Assembly: GCA_039191605.1 (NCBI GenBank)
Contig: JBCCXL010000007.1
Span: 186,001-250,000, forward strand
Direction of reading: 5' to 3'
Length of the DNA: 64,000 bases
From: JBCCXL01 sp039191605
GTDB lineage: Bacteria > Acidobacteriota > Thermoanaerobaculia > Multivoradales > JAHZIX01
In this document: piece by piece, positions 32,588 through 41,062 of the stretch
How the letters are laid out: each line of letters starts with the position of its first letter
How positions within the stretch are numbered: the first letter of the stretch is position 1
Notes under the pieces: generated by a model
What the model was told of the DNA's origin: nothing
Database searches by the model: none
The model's input: only the letters and a program-made list of their open reading frames with translations
Translations under genes and position numbers: made by a program

Positions 32588-33624
32588 TGGCCTCGAGCTC
32601 TGCCTCTTCCTCGGGGTCGGCGTCGGCCTTTTTTCTGCTGCGCTCGGCCCTGAGCCTAGCGCGCCGCAGCCCGCTCCTCGTGCTGACGCTTTACCTGGCG
32701 CCGCTGGTGCCCGCCCTGGCGCTGGGGCAATGGCTGAAGTCTGCCCTCGGTCGCCACATCGATCGCTACCTCTACTCCGAGGGATTGGCGGGAGGTCGGG
32801 TTCTGGACGTGTTGGTGGACGTCATGGCGGATCCCGACGCGGGACCCAGCATGCAGGCAATCCTGGGCACTACCTCCACCCTGGTGATTTTCGGCTGGTT
32901 GCTGCGTCTGCTGGCGACGGCGGCGGTGGCCGGCCGCCTGGTCGATGTCCGGACTCTGGCCCCCGGTCAGCCGCCTCGCCTCGGCCTGGGACAGCAGGCC
33001 GTCGCAGGCTTCTTTCCGCTGCTGCGGGCGGCCGTCGCCCGCTGGGTGCTCAGTGCGCCGGCGATTCTTGTCTTCCTGCTGGTGCTCGCTCCCTTTCGCG
33101 CGGTGACCGCCTCGAGCCTCGATGAACGCTGGCAGTTCTGGGGCTTCTTCGTCGCGCTATTGATCGCGCTGCCGCTCTATTTGTGGGCGCGATGGGCTAC
33201 CCACCTATCGGTGGCGGATGCCCTGGCCCAGGGAGGAGATCGGCGCAGCTTCCGGGGTAGCTTCCGGGCCGCCCGGGGATTGTTGAGGCGGCTTCGGAAG
33301 CCCTTGATTCTGGGATTCTTCTTCGTCTTTACCGCACTGCTGCTGCACTGGCTGCATTTCGCACTCTTGGGCACCGCGGTGGCTCTCGGCTCCCTCGGAG
33401 CCTTTGTGCTCCAGCAGCTGATCTTCCTCGCCCGTGCCGGGCTGGAAGTCTCCTGGTGGGCTTCGGTAGTAGAGATGAGGACTCACCTCACCGCCTCCCC
33501 CCAGCCAGCGTCGGGGGCTGATGCCGATTCAGTGGCTAGCAGCTCCGATTCGGCGCAGGCCATCCCTGACTCGGTAGAGGCCGTCGCTGGCACGGGGCAA
33601 GCTGCTACCGACACGGTGGAGTGA
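32584..33624 (+). CDS. Polytopic membrane protein of unknown function
   Basis: The ATG at 32584 overlaps the M1 peptidase stop; the product has 346 residues. About five or six hydrophobic segments are visible (for example LLVLTLYLAPLVPALALG, STLVIFGWLLRLLATAAVAG, FWGFFVALLIALPLYLWARW, LILGFFFVFTALLLHWL), with an amphipathic Gly/Arg segment in the middle and an acidic, Ser/Ala-rich C-terminal tail of about 45 residues. No family is recognised. Coupling to the peptidase suggests a shared envelope role, which is inference. Confidence 0.75.
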   Translation: MMASSSASSSGSASAFFLLRSALSLARRSPLLVLTLYLAPLVPALALGQWLKSALGRHIDRYLYSEGLAGGRVLDVLVDVMADPDAGPSMQAILGTTSTLVIFGWLLRLLATAAVAGRLVDVRTLAPGQPPRLGLGQQAVAGFFPLLRAAVARWVLSAPAILVFLLVLAPFRAVTASSLDERWQFWGFFVALLIALPLYLWARWATHLSVADALAQGGDRRSFRGSFRAARGLLRRLRKPLILGFFFVFTALLLHWLHFALLGTAVALGSLGAFVLQQLIFLARAGLEVSWWASVVEMRTHLTASPQPASGADADSVASSSDSAQAIPDSVEAVAGTGQAATDTVE

Positions 33625-33652
33625 ACCTCTCAGAGGGCTAGCCGTAATCAGA

Positions 33653-33675
33653 GGGAGAGGGCAGTGCTCTCTCCC
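33653..33675 (+). terminator. Hairpin after the membrane-protein gene
   Basis: Arms 33653–33662 and 33666–33675 pair over 10 bp with one mismatch and a 3-nt AGT loop. The stem lies 29 bp after the stop at 33624 and 74 bp before the SpoIIE-type gene. No strong U-tract follows, so it may be a weak terminator. Confidence 0.5.
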
Positions 33676-33748
33676 CGAACCCGATTTCAGAAGCGCGAAC
33701 CCATAGATCCCATCGCGGTCCGTCGATGCATCCTTGGAGCCTTGTCCC

Positions 33749-35647
33749 ATGAAGCTCCGCGATCAGCTCCTACTCGTCTTCGTTCTCCTCGCGGTGTTGC
33801 CGCTGGGGATCATCGTGCTGGTGTCCTATGTGTCGTCCCTGGAGACCTTCCATCGTGGGGTGGAAGAAGAGACTCAGGAGCTGGCGGATCGGGTGAGTCT
33901 GCGCATGGAAGAGGCCCGCGGTCGGGCCCGCCGACAGGTCGGCGCCCTGGGGGGGCAGCCCCAGCGGGTCGCCCGCCTTCTGGACCTCGCGCTGGCGCAG
34001 GGAAATAGCTCCCGAGCAGAAGTCGCCAGCCTGCTGGAACAGGAGCTGGGAGAAGTCGGAACCTGGGTCGAGGGGCTGAGCGTCGAGTTTCGCGCTGACC
34101 CCAGTCGGCCGGCGGATCCGGAAAACGGGGCGATGGAGAGATTGCAGGGCTTCGATGGGGAAGACTTGATGCTCCTCGAGGAAACGGAGAGACCGCGGTG
34201 GATCGAGCTGCGTCCGGATTCCCACGAGCTGGCCGGCGCCCCCGCTGAACCTCCGGCGGAGAACCTCCTCTTTGATGCTCCCAGTTTTCCCATCGAGACT
34301 CAGGGGCAGGTAGTGGGTCGGGTACGAGCGGCGCTCAGCGGAGAGCCTATCCTGCGGGAAGTGCTGCGCAGCGTCGATCGCACCCGAGGAGAGATCCCCT
34401 TCGCGCGGGGTGGGGAGAGCGGCGAGCTGACGACGCTGGAAGACGAGGACCGCCGGATTCTCCAGGAGCTGGGGGTCGATCAAGGTCGAGTGGTGCTCTC
34501 GCGGGATTGGGTCGTGGCGCAGCGCTACGATGCCGTCACCGACCTGACCTTCGGTGTGGCGCGGCCGGTGGGGGAGAACCTGCGGGCGCTGCGCCGCAAC
34601 GCGCTGCGCAATCTGCTCTTCGGGCTCGTGCTGGCGGGGCTGGCCTTCGCCGCGGTGCTGCCGGTCTCGTCGAGAATGGATCGTAATCTCACCGCGTTGA
34701 TCCGCGGAGCGGAGCGGGTGGCCGGAGGGGATCTCGAGGCGCGGGTGCCGGTGCAGGGAGAAAATGAGATCGGGCAGTTATCGAGGGCCTTCAACCGCAT
34801 GGCCTTCGAGCTGCAATGCCAGCAGGAAGAGCTGCTGGATCAGCAGCGGCTTTCGCGGGAGGCGGAGGTAGAGCGCAGGCTGCTGGAGGTGGAAAACCTG
34901 CGCAGGGGACAAGAGCTGGAAGAAGCGAGACGATTCCAGCTGGCGCTACTGCCTCGAGAGCTGCCGGCGGTGGAGGGGTGGGAGATGGCGGTATTCACCA
35001 GCACCGCCACCGAAGTGGGGGGAGATTATTACGACTATCGCATCGCTAGCGGCACCGAGGGCCGAGAGATTCTCTCCGTAGTGATCGGTGACGCCACCGG
35101 CCACGGTGCCCGGGCCGGGCTCTTGGTGGCGGTGATCAAGAGCCTGATCTCCACCCTCGAAGGGGAGAGCTCCCTGAGCGCCTTCGTCCACCGCGCTGCC
35201 GACACCATTCGCGGCATGGGCCTACGGCGTATGGCTATGGCCCTGGCCATCGTGCGCCTCGATGGAGCCCAGCTGCGGATCGTCGGCGCCGGCATGCCCC
35301 CTCCGCTGATCTACCGGGCCGAGAGCGGGGAGGTGGACGAAGTTCCGGCTATCGGCCTGCCCCTGGGCACCGGATTGTCTCGGGTTGCGCAATACCGGGA
35401 ATGCTCAGCGCAGGTGGCGCCGGGAGACGTGCTGCTGCTGAGCTCCGACGGATTCCCAGAGCTGCTCAATCCCGAAGGGGAGGTGCTGAGCTATGAGCGC
35501 CTGCGTCAACAACTCGTCGAGTGTGCTGCCGGTGGCGCCAGCGCCGAGGTCATCCGCCAGCGCCTCTCGACGCTGATGGAGGATTGGGCCCAGGAGCGTC
35601 CCCTGGAGGACGACACGACCTTCGTCGTCTTGAGGCGAGAGGCCTAG
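33749..35647 (+). CDS. Membrane HAMP–SpoIIE-type PP2C serine phosphatase
   Basis: The start is ATG 33749 (632 residues); an upstream TTG in frame is unsupported. There is an N-terminal membrane helix (LLLVFVLLAVLPLGIIVLVSY), an extracytoplasmic sensor region (about residues 30–285), and a second helix (LLFGLVLAGLAFAAVLPV). A HAMP domain (ALIRGAERVAGGDLEARVPV…EIGQLSRAFNRM) and a coiled coil come next. The C-terminal SpoIIE/PP2C domain has metal-binding aspartates in TEVGGDYYDY, VVIGDATGHG and LLLSSDGFPEL. Such proteins dephosphorylate anti-sigma-factor antagonists in partner-switching pathways. No STAS or HATPase partner is encoded nearby. Confidence 0.92.
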   Translation: MKLRDQLLLVFVLLAVLPLGIIVLVSYVSSLETFHRGVEEETQELADRVSLRMEEARGRARRQVGALGGQPQRVARLLDLALAQGNSSRAEVASLLEQELGEVGTWVEGLSVEFRADPSRPADPENGAMERLQGFDGEDLMLLEETERPRWIELRPDSHELAGAPAEPPAENLLFDAPSFPIETQGQVVGRVRAALSGEPILREVLRSVDRTRGEIPFARGGESGELTTLEDEDRRILQELGVDQGRVVLSRDWVVAQRYDAVTDLTFGVARPVGENLRALRRNALRNLLFGLVLAGLAFAAVLPVSSRMDRNLTALIRGAERVAGGDLEARVPVQGENEIGQLSRAFNRMAFELQCQQEELLDQQRLSREAEVERRLLEVENLRRGQELEEARRFQLALLPRELPAVEGWEMAVFTSTATEVGGDYYDYRIASGTEGREILSVVIGDATGHGARAGLLVAVIKSLISTLEGESSLSAFVHRAADTIRGMGLRRMAMALAIVRLDGAQLRIVGAGMPPPLIYRAESGEVDEVPAIGLPLGTGLSRVAQYRECSAQVAPGDVLLLSSDGFPELLNPEGEVLSYERLRQQLVECAAGGASAEVIRQRLSTLMEDWAQERPLEDDTTFVVLRREA

Positions 35648-35693
35648 CCTAGACACCCCTTCGTCGCCGGGATGCCTGAGCCGGGGAAGAGAG

Positions 35694-36077
35694 TCAGGAG
35701 CCGGGAATGCGGGCGACGAGATCGATCTCCACCAGCGCGTCCTTGGGCAGGCGGGCAGCCTGCACCGTCGAGCGGGCGGGGCGATGGTCGCCCATGGCCT
35801 CGCCGTAGAGCTGGTTCAGAGTGGCGAAGTCATCCATGTCCGCAACGTAAATGGTGGCCTTGACGACATCGCTGAAGGTGCAGCCAGCGTTATTGAGCAC
35901 CGCGGTGAGGTTGGCCAGGACCTGGCGGGCCTGAGCCTCGAAGCCCCCGGAGACCATCTCGCCGCTCACCGGGTCGAGGGCCACCTGACCAGAGGTGTAG
36001 AGCCAGCCATCGACGCGGACGGCTTGAGAGTAAGGGCCGATGGCGGCGGGAGCGGAGTCGGTGTGCAGGAAGTCCAT
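35694..36077 (-). CDS. ridA: RidA-family reactive enamine/imine deaminase
   Basis: The 127-residue protein matches RidA (YjgF/YER057c/UK114) in length and motifs: IGPYSQAVRVDGWLYTSGQ at the start and the active-site arginine in ARSTVQAARLPKDALVEID near the C-terminus, with GCTFSDVVKATIYV between. RidA hydrolyses 2-aminoacrylate and similar enamines released by PLP enzymes. The ATG has GGAGAG about 9 nt upstream. It lies 17 bp after hpt on the same strand, so the two are probably cotranscribed. Confidence 0.93.
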   Translation of the reverse strand: MDFLHTDSAPAAIGPYSQAVRVDGWLYTSGQVALDPVSGEMVSGGFEAQARQVLANLTAVLNNAGCTFSDVVKATIYVADMDDFATLNQLYGEAMGDHRPARSTVQAARLPKDALVEIDLVARIPGS

Positions 36078-36094
36078 GGTCGAGGGCTCTCCAG

Positions 36095-36721
36095 TCAGGG
36101 GTTCTCTTCGGCATCCTGACCCGGGGAGGGGAGCACGCCGATATAGGGAAGGTTGCGATATTTCTCGTCGTAGTCGAGGCCGTAGCCAACGACGAAGCGA
36201 TCTTCGATGGCGAAGCCTCGATAGTGAATCTCGACATCCACTTCCCGCCGGCTCTCCTTATCCAGCAGGCTGCAGAGCCGAACGCTGGCGGCGCGGCGGA
36301 AGCGAAGCAGATCCAGAATGGTGCGCAGGGTGTATCCGGTGTCGACGATATCCTCCACCAACAACACGTGCTTGCCGCGCACCGAAAGATCGATGTCTTT
36401 GCGAATGCGCACCTCGCCGGGCTCGGTGCCGGCGCCGTAGCTGGCGGTTTGGAAGAAGTCCACGGCGACCGGAATCTGTAGATGCTTGGTGAGATCCACT
36501 AGGAAGAAGACGGATCCCTTGAGCACTCCCAACACGACCAGCTGAGGGGCGCCGCCGGGGGAGGCGAGCTGCTGACACCCCATCTCTGCGTAGTCGCGAT
36601 CGATGTCGGCGGCGAGTTCGCGGATGCGCTCCTGGAGCCGCTGAGAGGAGATCATTTCCTCCGGTTTCGGGAGCTCGAGGCCTTCGCTAATGGTTCCGGG
36701 TGTTTCTTGAGTTCTTTCCAT
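36095..36721 (-). CDS. hpt: Hypoxanthine phosphoribosyltransferase
   Basis: The 208-residue protein has the PRTase PRPP-binding motif HVLLVEDIVDTGYTLRTIL and the flexible-loop region VDFFQTASYGAGTEPGEVR, followed by RFVVGYGLDYDEKYRNLPYIGVL, all typical of Hpt. It converts hypoxanthine or guanine plus PRPP to IMP or GMP. An N-terminal extension of about 20 residues precedes the usual start region, and M23 (EEMISSQRLQERI) is an alternative start. The gene is divergent from an unknown 524-aa protein gene, with only 18 bp between the two start codons. Confidence 0.92.
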   Translation of the reverse strand: MERTQETPGTISEGLELPKPEEMISSQRLQERIRELAADIDRDYAEMGCQQLASPGGAPQLVVLGVLKGSVFFLVDLTKHLQIPVAVDFFQTASYGAGTEPGEVRIRKDIDLSVRGKHVLLVEDIVDTGYTLRTILDLLRFRRAASVRLCSLLDKESRREVDVEIHYRGFAIEDRFVVGYGLDYDEKYRNLPYIGVLPSPGQDAEENP

Positions 36722-36725
36722 CCCT

Positions 36726-36731
36726 TACAAT
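36726..36731 (+). promoter_or_regulatory. −10-like TACAAT in the 18-bp hpt/unknown-gene divergent gap
   Basis: TACAAT lies 8 nt before the ATG at 36740, which lacks a ribosome binding site. The divergent hpt start codon is at 36721, so any −35 or regulator contact for this promoter must lie within the hpt coding sequence. Confidence 0.45.
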
Positions 36732-36739
36732 CCATCGAT

Positions 36740-38314
36740 ATGTCCGTTCAAGAGCTCACCCTGCTTCACAATCGCTACGTCGATCTCTCGGATCGCTTCC
36801 GGGCGGCCTGGGCCTTTCACCAATTTCTGCAGAGCGTGCGGAAGATGTTTCTTCCCGCTCAGAATCAACGGCCGAGCGCAGATTTTCAAGAGGTCTACTC
36901 TCGACTCAAGGCGGTCTCACAGAACCTCAACGCTTCGGAGGCCGACAGCATCCGGGTGGAGCTGACGGGCCTCGCGAGCCGTATCGAGCGGCTCACCGCC
37001 CAAATTCTGGAGGAGGATAGCAAAGTCGCGCCGCAGTACGTGCGCCGCTTCTTCCAAAAGGTCAAGGGCTACGACGACAAGCTGCTGACCCAGCTGGTGA
37101 AGCTCTATCTCTTCGGAGTGGAGCACGGCGAGTGGAACTCCGACCGCATCGACAAGGCGGACTTCCTGCTCACCCGGCTGGCGGAGGAGAAGACCGAGGA
37201 AGAGGGACGCCTGACGCTGCGGGACGGCCGCCGGCTGGCAGAGATTTTGGAGGGCCTGTGGCGGGTGCTCAACGCCGAGGACGACGGTGGCCCCCTGGTG
37301 GAGGGGCACCTCTCGAGCCTCAAGGAGCTGCGGGCCTTGGTGGAGCCGGTGGCGAGCCTCGACGAGCTCAACGACCAGAATTTGGTCGGGCGATATCGCG
37401 ACATCAAGCACTCCTTGGGGGAGCTCTTCTTCGAGCCCCGTCTGCTGCGCGCCATTCTCGAGACCAACATCACCCTCCACAACAAGGTGCAGCGCCTCTA
37501 CCGCGAGGAAGAGCGCCGGGTGATCATCGACTACCAGCGAATCTTCGAGCTCGAGCGCGAGGTTCCGGTGGATTCGGAGCTGACGGAGCGCCTGGATCGC
37601 TTCCGCAAGGCGGTGGAGCGCTTCGAGACCAGCCTGCAGGGCCGCGAGATCAGCCTCAATGATCTCGCCAGTCTCAAGGATCACATTCGCGATCTGCTGC
37701 CGCAGCTCAACGCCGCGAGCCGCAGTGGCGGAGATCTGACCACCAGCTCCGGGGAGCACAAGCTGGCGGTGGGCACCCCCAGCGCCGGCAGCAGCGGCGG
37801 CTTCGGGATCGGAGACGACGAGGCGCAGCTGGAGCTGCGAGAGAGCTACGAGCGCCTGGAGGCCGCTCTCTCCGAAGCCTCACCCCTCGCTCCGCCGCAG
37901 ACCGTGGCCCTCTCCCGAGAGCTCTTCCCCTACCGGCTGGAGCCGCGGGAGATCCTCGCCTATCGACGCCTGAATACCGATCCCCAATGCAATCGCTCGC
38001 TGGAGCGCTTCCTGCTGGAAGCGGCGGCGCTGCGGGTGCGGATCAACGAGCAGGCAGACGAAATCAAGGGCCTGCTGGACGATACGGCGGTCACCGGCGA
38101 CGGCCCCCTCTTCACCTCGGCCCGTCGCACCGTGCGCTTAGCGGATTCCTTCCAGCGCCAATTCGATCACTTGATCGACCGCGCCGTGCTGCTGGGCCAC
38201 CTGGATCAGGCCAATCCGCTGCAGATTCTGCGCATGCGGCTGGTGCGGGACAGCTCGGGGCTGTGGCTGCTGGTCTACAAGCGCTTCCTCAGCTCTCGCC
38301 ATATGGCGACCTGA
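36740..38314 (+). CDS. Unrecognised 524-residue cytoplasmic protein
   Basis: The ATG at 36740 gives 524 residues; a TTG at 36707 in frame would overlap hpt and is not favoured. The protein has no signal peptide or membrane segment. It is highly charged and mostly helical, with a central coiled-coil-like stretch (YREEERRVIIDYQRIFELER, ELTERLDRFRKAVERFE), a Ser/Gly-rich linker (SAGSSGGFGIG) and a C-terminal helical domain ending LVRDSSGLWLLVYKRFL. No known domain is recognised. Its message looks leaderless, and it converges on the phosphorylase gene. Codon usage matches neighbours, so it is probably a native gene of the lineage. Confidence 0.8.
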   Translation: MSVQELTLLHNRYVDLSDRFRAAWAFHQFLQSVRKMFLPAQNQRPSADFQEVYSRLKAVSQNLNASEADSIRVELTGLASRIERLTAQILEEDSKVAPQYVRRFFQKVKGYDDKLLTQLVKLYLFGVEHGEWNSDRIDKADFLLTRLAEEKTEEEGRLTLRDGRRLAEILEGLWRVLNAEDDGGPLVEGHLSSLKELRALVEPVASLDELNDQNLVGRYRDIKHSLGELFFEPRLLRAILETNITLHNKVQRLYREEERRVIIDYQRIFELEREVPVDSELTERLDRFRKAVERFETSLQGREISLNDLASLKDHIRDLLPQLNAASRSGGDLTTSSGEHKLAVGTPSAGSSGGFGIGDDEAQLELRESYERLEAALSEASPLAPPQTVALSRELFPYRLEPREILAYRRLNTDPQCNRSLERFLLEAAALRVRINEQADEIKGLLDDTAVTGDGPLFTSARRTVRLADSFQRQFDHLIDRAVLLGHLDQANPLQILRMRLVRDSSGLWLLVYKRFLSSRHMAT

Positions 38315-38331
38315 GGCCCGGGTGAGCTCAG

Positions 38332-38379
38332 GGGCTGGCGAGCTTTAGGGCTGGCGGGCTTTAGGGCTGGCGGGCTGCA
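38332..38379 (+). repeat. 16-bp tandem repeat, three copies, GCTGGCG core
   Basis: Units at 38332–38347, 38348–38363 and 38364–38379 follow the pattern gggctggcgRgcttta with a few changes in the last copy. The array starts 18 bp after the stop of the unknown gene and lies in the gap to the convergent phosphorylase gene. Confidence 0.88.
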
Positions 38380-38401
38380 GGCGGCTCAACTTAGGCCCAG
38401 C

Positions 38402-39310
38402 TTAGACGGTATAGAGCTCGTCTCGCCTCAGCAGCGCCGAGAGCAGCGACCCCACGCGTCCAGCAGCCTCCTGACCGGCCTCCAGGACCTCTTCGTGGGT
38501 CAGGACGTCGCCGGTCACCCCGGCCCCTAGATTCGATACCAGCGAGAAGACCAGGCAGCGCATCCCCATGTGGCGGGCGGCGAGGACCTCCATCACCGTG
38601 GACATGCCGACGAGGTCGGCCCCCAGGCGCTGCAGCATGCGCACCTCCGCCGGAGTTTCGTAGGCCGGGCCCAGCAGGCCGGCGTAGACCCCGCGCTTCA
38701 GCGGGATCTTCAGCTCCTCCGCGAGGCGCGATGCCAGCTCCCTCAGAGCTGGGTCGTAGGCCTGTGATAGATCCGGGAAGCGAGGGCCCCAGGACTCTGG
38801 CAGGGTGCCCGTCAAGGGGCTGGTGCCGCTGAGATTGAGCTGATCCTCCACCATTACCAGATCTCCCGGTGCTAGCTCGGAGGCGAGGCCGCCGGAGGCG
38901 TTGGTCATCACCAGGGTGTGGGCGCCCAGCAGCCGCGCCAGGCGAACGGCGAACACCACCTCGCCGGGGGTGTAGCCCTGATAGGCGTGAATCCGTCCCC
39001 GCAGCGAGAGCACCGCGTGTCCGGGCCTGGGCTCCAGCAGCTCGAAGCTGTGCTCATGGCCCGGCAGGCTGGTGACCGGAAAGGGGAAGAGCTGGTCCAG
39101 CGGCTGGCGGGGCAGGATCGGCTTCCCGAGGTCTACCGACAGGCCGGAGCCCGCCACCAGCAGCAGCTTGGGGCGAGGCCAGCCACGCTCCTCCCACTGC
39201 TCGACGGCTCGCTGCAGGGCCGGAACGGTGGGTTCTAAGAGGGGGTCAGAGAGGGGATCGGAGGCGGGATCCGAGACTTGGCCTGGGAGATGTGCGGACT
39301 CTTCACTCAT
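38402..39310 (-). CDS. Purine nucleoside phosphorylase, trimeric class
   Basis: The 302-residue protein has the trimeric PNP/MTAP-fold motifs: LLLVAGSGLS (phosphate loop), VMTNASGGLASELAPGDLVMVEDQLN, GLLGPAYETPAEVRMLQRLGAD, and GMSTVMEVLAARHMGMRCLVFSLVSNLGAG. It should release hypoxanthine or guanine from nucleosides for salvage through Hpt, encoded 1.7 kb away. Residues 14–28 are a short SDP repeat (SDPASDPLSDPLLEP). The ATG has no Shine–Dalgarno, but TAGAGT lies 7 nt upstream on the minus strand. It is divergent from lysS. Confidence 0.9.
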   Translation of the reverse strand: MSEESAHLPGQVSDPASDPLSDPLLEPTVPALQRAVEQWEERGWPRPKLLLVAGSGLSVDLGKPILPRQPLDQLFPFPVTSLPGHEHSFELLEPRPGHAVLSLRGRIHAYQGYTPGEVVFAVRLARLLGAHTLVMTNASGGLASELAPGDLVMVEDQLNLSGTSPLTGTLPESWGPRFPDLSQAYDPALRELASRLAEELKIPLKRGVYAGLLGPAYETPAEVRMLQRLGADLVGMSTVMEVLAARHMGMRCLVFSLVSNLGAGVTGDVLTHEEVLEAGQEAAGRVGSLLSALLRRDELYTV

Positions 39311-39317
39311 GGCGGGG

Positions 39318-39323
39318 ACTCTA
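39318..39323 (-). promoter_or_regulatory. −10-like TAGAGT before the phosphorylase gene
   Basis: Read on the minus strand, TAGAGT is followed by seven nucleotides and the ATG at 39310. No ribosome binding site is present, which suggests a leaderless message. Confidence 0.35.
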
Positions 39324-39481
39324 CCACCGGGGGGATCCCGATTCCTGTCCCGTTGGCCCCTTGGGCGGGGAGACCCGATACGTTATCGTTGCGGGCGCCG
39401 CGGCTGCCCGGAGAACGCTCCGGAGCCTCGATCCTCGAGAGGGCCTCAGCCCCCCACCGCGGCTATTCGCCGGAGGAGATC

Positions 39482-41056
39482 ATGAGCGAGCTGGAGCAGC
39501 AAATCGAGAATCGCCGGGAGAAGCGTCGCGCTCTCCAAGAGGCGGGTATCGACCCTTACCCCATACGCTATGCCTACGACGCCGAACCGGCGCGGGTGCG
39601 GGCATTGCACGATCACAAGGATGCCGAGACTCTCGAGCAGGAAGCCCACCGGCTGCGCCTGCCGGGGCGGATCAAGGCGCTGCGCAAGCACGGCAAGCTC
39701 TACTTTCTGGATCTCTCCGATGGCGCCGAGAAGGTGCAGGCGATGGTGCGCCGCAACAAGCTCTCGGAGACCGCCAAGACGGTATTGGAGCACCTGGATC
39801 TCGGCGATTACGTCGGGGTGGAGGGGACTTTGATTCGCACCCGCACCGGGGAGCTCACCATCCAGACCGAGGATCTGGTGCTGCTCTCCAAGGCGCTGCG
39901 GCCGCTGCCGGAGAAGTGGCATGGCCTCAAGGACATCGAGGTGCGCTATCGCCAGCGCTACCTCGATCTCGCCACCAGCGCCGAGTCCCGCCGCGTATTC
40001 GAGACCCGGGCGCGGCTGGTGGAAGGGATCCGTGAATTCCTGCGACGCCACGATTTCCTCGAGGTGGAGACGCCGATGATGCACTCCCTGGCGGGCGGCG
40101 CCGCGGCGCGCCCCTTCGCCACGCATCACAACGCGCTGGATATGCCCCTCTACCTGCGCATCGCTCCGGAGCTCTTCCTCAAGAGGCTCTTGGTCGGCGG
40201 GCTGCATCGGGTCTACGAGATCAACCGTAATTTCCGCAATGAGGGGATCTCCACCCAGCACAACCCAGAATTCACCATGCTGGAGTTCTATTGGGCCTAC
40301 TCGGATTACGAGCAGCTGATGGACTTCACCGAGGAGATGATCACCTCTATCGCCGAGGATCTTCTGGGCGGCGCCGAGGTGCTGCCCTGGCAGGAGGAAG
40401 AGATTCCCCTATCGCGCCCCTGGGCGCGCTACACCATGCGCGATGCGGTGGCTCACTTCGCCTCGGTGGATCAGGAGCGTCTGGATAGCGTCGATGGGCT
40501 GAAGGCGGAGCTCGAAGCGCGGCATCTGGAGCTTCCGCCGGTGCAGGATTACGGTCACCTGCTGATGACCCTCTTCGAGGAAACGGTGGAGCAGCACCTG
40601 CTGGCGCCGACTTTCATCACCGATCACCCGGTAGAGGTTTCCCCGCTGGCGAAGCAGCGCACCGATGATCCTCGCTTCACCGAGCGCTTCGAGCTCTACA
40701 TCGGCCGAATGGAGATCGCCAACGCCTTCTCGGAGCTGAATGATCCGGACGTGCAGGCGGAGCGCTTTCATCAGCAGCTGAACGCCCGCGACGCCGGGGC
40801 GGAGGAGACCCACGCCTTCGACCACGACTACGTCCGCGCTCTGGAGCACGGCATGCCTCCCGCCGGCGGTGAGGGGATCGGCATCGATCGGCTGACCATG
40901 TTGCTCACCGATCGTTCCTCGATCCGGGACGTGATCCTCTTCCCGCTGCTCAAGCCGGAGGCTGGACAGGAAGACTCGGCGGAGGCCGACGGGGATGCTG
41001 CCGGCTTGGGGAATGGCGATTCGGGTAACGGTGACACGGGCGACGGGGAGAGCTGA
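39482..41056 (+). CDS. lysS: Class II lysyl-tRNA synthetase
   Basis: The open frame begins at 39278, but ATG 39482 with GAGGAG upstream starts the conserved protein (524 residues). The N-terminal OB-fold anticodon-binding domain is about residues 55–160 (LPGRIKALRKHGKLYFLDLSD). The class II catalytic core follows with motif 2 (FRNEGISTQHNPEFTMLEFY) and motif 3 (GGEGIGIDRLTMLLTD). It charges tRNA-Lys. The last 30 residues are a Gly/Asp-rich extension (GNGDSGNGDTGDGES) not needed by the family. It begins a block with lolC/E and lolD spaced by 6 bp. Confidence 0.96.
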   Translation: MSELEQQIENRREKRRALQEAGIDPYPIRYAYDAEPARVRALHDHKDAETLEQEAHRLRLPGRIKALRKHGKLYFLDLSDGAEKVQAMVRRNKLSETAKTVLEHLDLGDYVGVEGTLIRTRTGELTIQTEDLVLLSKALRPLPEKWHGLKDIEVRYRQRYLDLATSAESRRVFETRARLVEGIREFLRRHDFLEVETPMMHSLAGGAAARPFATHHNALDMPLYLRIAPELFLKRLLVGGLHRVYEINRNFRNEGISTQHNPEFTMLEFYWAYSDYEQLMDFTEEMITSIAEDLLGGAEVLPWQEEEIPLSRPWARYTMRDAVAHFASVDQERLDSVDGLKAELEARHLELPPVQDYGHLLMTLFEETVEQHLLAPTFITDHPVEVSPLAKQRTDDPRFTERFELYIGRMEIANAFSELNDPDVQAERFHQQLNARDAGAEETHAFDHDYVRALEHGMPPAGGEGIGIDRLTMLLTDRSSIRDVILFPLLKPEAGQEDSAEADGDAAGLGNGDSGNGDTGDGES

Positions 41057-41062
41057 AGCGCC

